The position numbers were made by a program, and so were the translations under genes. Positions 6,969 through 9,406 of a DNA stretch of 9,406 nucleotides are shown piece by piece. The stretch is from contig JASGMZ010000106.1 of the NCBI GenBank assembly GCA_030156305.1, forward strand, positions 1 to 9,406. The letters are read 5' to 3'. The stretch's first letter is position 1. Every line of letters starts with the position of its first letter. The DNA is from Bacteroidales bacterium. Lineage in GTDB: Bacteria > Bacteroidota > Bacteroidia > Bacteroidales > UBA12077. The notes under the pieces are model-generated. The model was not told the DNA's origin, made no database searches, and worked only from the letters and a program-made list of their open reading frames with translations.

Positions 6969-7039
6969 ACATTTTTGTACAACGGACATTCCTGTCCGTT
7001 GGCTACGCAGCCTTGTCCGTTGGTATGCTGGACATTTTT
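6969..7039. repeat. Compact multi-hairpin element after rlmD
   Basis: Beginning 8 bp after the rlmD stop codon, this holds a perfect 9-bp hairpin CAACGGACA-TTCC-TGTCCGTTG (6980-7001), a 4-bp hairpin GGCT-ACGC-AGCC (7001-7012), a second copy of TGTCCGTTGG (7014-7023, first copy 6993-7002), and GGACA (7030-7034), which can pair with TGTCC (7014-7018). The left arm can therefore pair with either TGTCCGTTG copy. The direct repeat ACATTTTT bounds the block at 6969-6976 and 7032-7039. No T run directly follows the main stem, so a REP-like dispersed element is more likely than a plain terminator, although it may still shape the 3' end of the rlmD mRNA. Confidence 0.6.
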
Positions 7040-7277
7040 AAACACCCAAAATAGTCTTATCCATTCACAATATGCAGCTTAAAAACAACTATAAACCAAC
7101 ACCACCGGACTTTAGCATATTTTTAAAAAATTTAGGGAAACTGATTAATTCATTCATATCATCCAAATCCTTATTCATCATATAATCGTTTGATTATTAA
7201 CCAAAAAACTAATTTAGCTGTAAAATATTCTCAATTTCTGAAAGGAATAACTGGGGAAGAAATAGTATATCAGACGT
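7040..7277. other. AT-rich stretch with no supported gene
   Basis: Between the hairpin element and the phosphatase remnant I find no reading frame resembling a known family. In the frame of the remnant there are stop codons at 7263-7265 and 7248-7250. None of the three plus frames shows the expected upstream part of a SpoIIE domain. A 30-codon minus-strand frame (7089-7181) exists but has no support. Confidence 0.5.
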
Positions 7278-7646
7278 ATGAAAAAGAACGATCTTTTTTC
7301 GGGAGCCAATACTCCGCTATATTATATTCGAGAGGATCAATTGACCGAAATAAAAAGTACCCGGAATCCTATTGGAATCACACCCATTGAGATTCCTTTC
7401 CAAAACCACGAAATAGAATACCGTAAGGATGATATCTTTTATTTGTTTTCTGATGGTTTTATCGATCAGTTTGGCGGTGATTTCGGAAAAAAATACCGCT
7501 CCAGAAGATTTAAACATTTATTATTAGAAATTCATGATAAACCTCTGGACACACAAAAGAAGATGCTCATCGAAAATTATAAAAACTGGGTACACGATGA
7601 GTACGAACAATTAGATGATATCATGGTATTTGGCTTTAAACCATAA
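7278..7646 (+). pseudogene. C-terminal remnant of a SpoIIE/RsbU-type PP2C phosphatase
   Basis: The 122 codons match the end of the SpoIIE-like PP2C Ser/Thr phosphatase domain found at the C-terminus of many Bacteroidota signalling proteins. They contain FSGANTPLYYI (7-17, the usual AGANNPLYLI strand), PIGI (31-34), YLFSDGFIDQFGG (55-67, with the conserved SDG metal-ligand Asp at 59) and the closing DDIMVFGF (113-120, with the conserved DD). The N-terminal half of the phosphatase domain, including the first metal-binding Asp motifs, and every upstream sensor domain are missing. Stop codons occur in frame just upstream. The usual full-length proteins are several hundred residues or more, so a catalytically active product is not expected. 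The ATG at 7278 is merely the first Met in the open frame, with no Shine-Dalgarno-like sequence close by. An alternative is a short expressed domain fragment, which I consider unlikely. Confidence 0.75.
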
Positions 7647-7647
7647 A

Positions 7648-7676
7648 AAAACACCCGATAAAAATCAGGGTGTTTT
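7648..7676. terminator. Bidirectional intrinsic terminator between convergent genes
   Basis: AAAACACCC (7648-7656) and GGGTGTTTT (7668-7676) form a perfect 9-bp stem around an 11-nt loop. The A run on the left and T run on the right let it work in both directions. It lies immediately after the TAA of the phosphatase remnant (7644-7646) and 27 bp from the end of the minus-strand symporter gene, the expected place for a shared terminator. Its persistence suits the symporter even if the remnant is dead. Confidence 0.85.
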
Positions 7677-7702
7677 AGATTATACTTTAAACAAACAATC
7701 TA

Positions 7703-9406
7703 TTATTTAATTTTTTCAGGAATCTTTTCTTCAGGATGATCCGTTTTAAAATCAACCCAATATTGTTTGATGGTTGATTTTATTTCTTTATGAAGCAACA
7801 ATAAACCTGTTAAATTCGGGATAGCCATAAATACTACCGTTAATAAAGATAAGCTCCAAATAATGGTGGTATCGGTAAACGAAGCAATAAAAAAGGCTAC
7901 CACAAAAAACAACCGATAAATAAATACATATTTCGAGCCAAATAAATAGGTTACTGAACGGTCGCCATAATACGACCACGAAATGGCCGTAGAAAAAGCA
8001 AATAGCAATAACCCAATGGCTACAATATACTGGCCCCAGTTGCCAAAATAGCTTCGGGTAAATGCCACTGCTGTTAGCGGAGCACTATGAATAAGCGATT
8101 CTCCTTCGAGCACTACCGGAATTTCCTGTTCTTGAATACGTCCGTTTACAACTGGTATTTCTCCGTTAAAAACAGTTTTATTTAGGATATTTTCCTTTTC
8201 ATATACCACTATATTTTCAGCAATCGAACGGGCATGCAAAAGGGTAATGTTATCATTAACAATCTGCCCATTTTCAATTTTTAATTCGCCATTAAAAGTC
8301 TGCACCCTATCTCCACCATTCAAATGATTACGAAGCATTTTTACCTGTTGAGGATTCGTTTCGGTATAATTATTCGCTAAAATTTCAATATCTGTATTTT
8401 GAAATTGATTAGGTACTTTTTCGTTCCAAACCCCTGACGATAATAATACCAAACCCGTAATGGTACAAATAATAATCGTATCGATAAAAGGCTCGAGAAT
8501 AGCAACCAAACCTTCGGAAACCGGCTCGTGAGCCCTTGCAGCAGAGTGTGCAATAGGGGCTGACCCCTGGCCTGCTTCATTTGAAAAAAGCCCGCGATTC
8601 ACGCCCTGATTAAAAGTATACGCAAATCCGGCACCAAGGAAACCTCCCATGGCCGCAGTACCCGAAAAGATATCTTTAAAAATGGCTATAAATGAAGGAA
8701 TAATATTTTCATAATTATAAAAAATAACGGCAAAAGCACCAATTAAATAAATAAGCGCCATTCCGGGAACCAATCTTTCGGTTACTTTAGCAATACGCTT
8801 AATACCACCAATAATAACAAGTGCTAAAAGCACAGACATTACTGCTCCGGTGATTATATGTTTAACACCAAAAGTGGCAAAAACGGAATTAGAAATACTA
8901 TTTATTTGGGGTAAACTACCAGAACCAAAAGATGACAGTATGGTAGCAGCAGCAAAAAAACCACCCAGCCATTTACCGGTTTTAATTACCTTCCCGTTTT
9001 TAAGGTTAATATTTAAACGTTTCTTCATATAATACATGGGGCCTCCGGCAACCATGCCTTTTTCATCAAACTCACGATATTTGTGTGAAATAGAAACCTC
9101 AACAAACTTAGTACACATACCAAAAAAGGCCGTAACCAACATCCAGAACAATGCTGCAGGCCCACCGAGGTGAATAGCTAAAGCCACTCCGGCAATATTT
9201 CCTGTTCCTACCGTTCCGGAAAGTGCCGTTGTTAATGCCTGAAAGTGAGAAGTGTCGCCTTCATCTCCTTTCCGGTCAAATTTCCCTTTTACAATCTTTA
9301 TGGCATGTTTAAAATATCTTAACTGTGGAAATTTTAAATAAAGGGTAAAAAATAATCCGGTACCTATTAAAAAGAAAACAAACCATTCATGCCCGCCAAG
9401 GTAGCT
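7703..9406 (-). CDS. Alanine/glycine:cation symporter (AGCS family), N-terminus beyond window
   Basis: Inner-membrane secondary transporter that takes up alanine, glycine or related small amino acids with Na+ or H+. The frame is open to the right edge, giving 567 visible residues. Translation from 9406 starts SYLGGHEWFVFFLIGTG. The codon at 9187 is an internal GTG (Val), not the start. Numbered from the visible end, recognisable parts are TM helix about 7-24; the family motif SGTVGTGNIAGVA (63-75); the AGCS signature GGPAALFWMLVTAFFG (81-96), which matches the known pattern except for Leu in place of the usual second Trp; GGPMYY (121-126); GLFSNEAGQGSAPIA (272-286; Gln where Met is common); and the C-terminal bundle with FAFSTAISWSYYGDR (469-483) and AIPNL (528-532). 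Helices run on to about 538, followed by a charged tail ending EKIPEKIK. Unusually, about 100 hydrophilic residues are inserted at about 328-442. The gene faces the shared terminator and appears to be the end of its transcript. Confidence 0.92.
   Translation of the reverse strand, partial: SYLGGHEWFVFFLIGTGLFFTLYLKFPQLRYFKHAIKIVKGKFDRKGDEGDTSHFQALTTALSGTVGTGNIAGVALAIHLGGPAALFWMLVTAFFGMCTKFVEVSISHKYREFDEKGMVAGGPMYYMKKRLNINLKNGKVIKTGKWLGGFFAAATILSSFGSGSLPQINSISNSVFATFGVKHIITGAVMSVLLALVIIGGIKRIAKVTERLVPGMALIYLIGAFAVIFYNYENIIPSFIAIFKDIFSGTAAMGGFLGAGFAYTFNQGVNRGLFSNEAGQGSAPIAHSAARAHEPVSEGLVAILEPFIDTIIICTITGLVLLSSGVWNEKVPNQFQNTDIEILANNYTETNPQQVKMLRNHLNGGDRVQTFNGELKIENGQIVNDNITLLHARSIAENIVVYEKENILNKTVFNGEIPVVNGRIQEQEIPVVLEGESLIHSAPLTAVAFTRSYFGNWGQYIVAIGLLLFAFSTAISWSYYGDRSVTYLFGSKYVFIYRLFFVVAFFIASFTDTTIIWSLSLLTVVFMAIPNLTGLLLLHKEIKSTIKQYWVDFKTDHPEEKIPEKIK

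Noticed and set aside
6980..7001. Standard Rho-independent terminator for rlmD
   Set aside because: The 9-bp stem is good but is followed by GCTACGCAG rather than a T run.
6869..7054. Plus-strand 61-codon frame overlapping the end of rlmD
   Set aside because: It is an alternative frame of the rlmD 3' end continued through the hairpin element. The rlmD frame carries all catalytic motifs.
7089..7181. 30-codon minus-strand frame beginning MMNKDLDDMNEL
   Set aside because: Very short, no ribosome binding site or family resemblance, and unsupported by neighbours. Chance is the simpler explanation.
7190..7390. Plus-strand 66-codon frame overlapping the phosphatase remnant
   Set aside because: It begins at TTG and has no resemblance to SpoIIE or other families. 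The overlapping frame at 7278-7646 has the recognisable motifs. I also tested whether it supplied the missing upstream half through a frameshift and saw no match.
9185..9187. Start codon of the symporter at 9187
   Set aside because: This GTG is an internal Val inside the conserved GTGNIAGVA motif. The frame and recognisable family sequence continue to 9406.

Overview
The window reads as a chromosomal stretch of a member of the Bacteroidota, probably a free-living or environmental Bacteroidales/Marinilabiliales-type organism. This is an inference from four things: an HYC_CC_PP-family small protein beside a long (1262 aa) CusA-like pump, AT-rich DNA, mostly weak Shine-Dalgarno signals, and intergenic DNA full of dispersed repeats of the 'ACACAGAT...ACACGGAT' and 'CTTTGCGTCTT..GCGGTGAA' kinds. 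No 16S or other taxonomic marker is present.

Layout. (1) 98-4342, minus strand: a copper/silver tolerance pair. A small exported Cys-rich HYC_CC_PP protein comes first, followed after 97 bp (holding a perfect 13-bp hairpin) by the RND pump gene cusA. The CusA three-methionine metal site is intact (M712, M762, M865), which points to Cu(I)/Ag(I) rather than Zn/Co/Cd. Downstream of cusA, at the left edge, lies an 11-bp x3 tandem repeat. (2) 4343-5550: 1.2 kb without a credible gene. It holds a 20-bp palindrome upstream of the small gene, a GC-rich inverted repeat, and a four-copy tandem array with a basic period of about 174 bp. The first copy carries an expanded 8 x 13-bp G-rich minisatellite. 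(3) 5551-6960, plus strand: rlmD, an intact Fe-S 23S rRNA uracil-C5 methyltransferase with a GTG start and an unusually good ribosome binding site. (4) 6961-7277: a compact multi-hairpin element directly after the rlmD stop codon, then featureless AT-rich DNA. (5) 7278-7646, plus: the C-terminal ~120 residues of a SpoIIE/RsbU-type PP2C phosphatase, almost certainly a pseudogene remnant. (6) 7648-7676: a convergent bidirectional terminator. (7) 7703-9406, minus: an alanine/glycine:cation symporter (AGCS family) whose N-terminus runs off the right edge. It carries a ~100-residue hydrophilic insertion containing an internal duplication.

The first two genes plausibly act together: the small exported Cys protein would bind or sense copper in the envelope while the RND pump expels it, with partner adaptor and outer-membrane genes outside the window. 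The other genes are unrelated housekeeping or transport functions separated by repeat-rich DNA. I do not see a new multi-gene defence or mobile system. The items most worth checking are the tandem array, the symporter insertion, the extra membrane region in CusA and the two palindromes around the copper operon.
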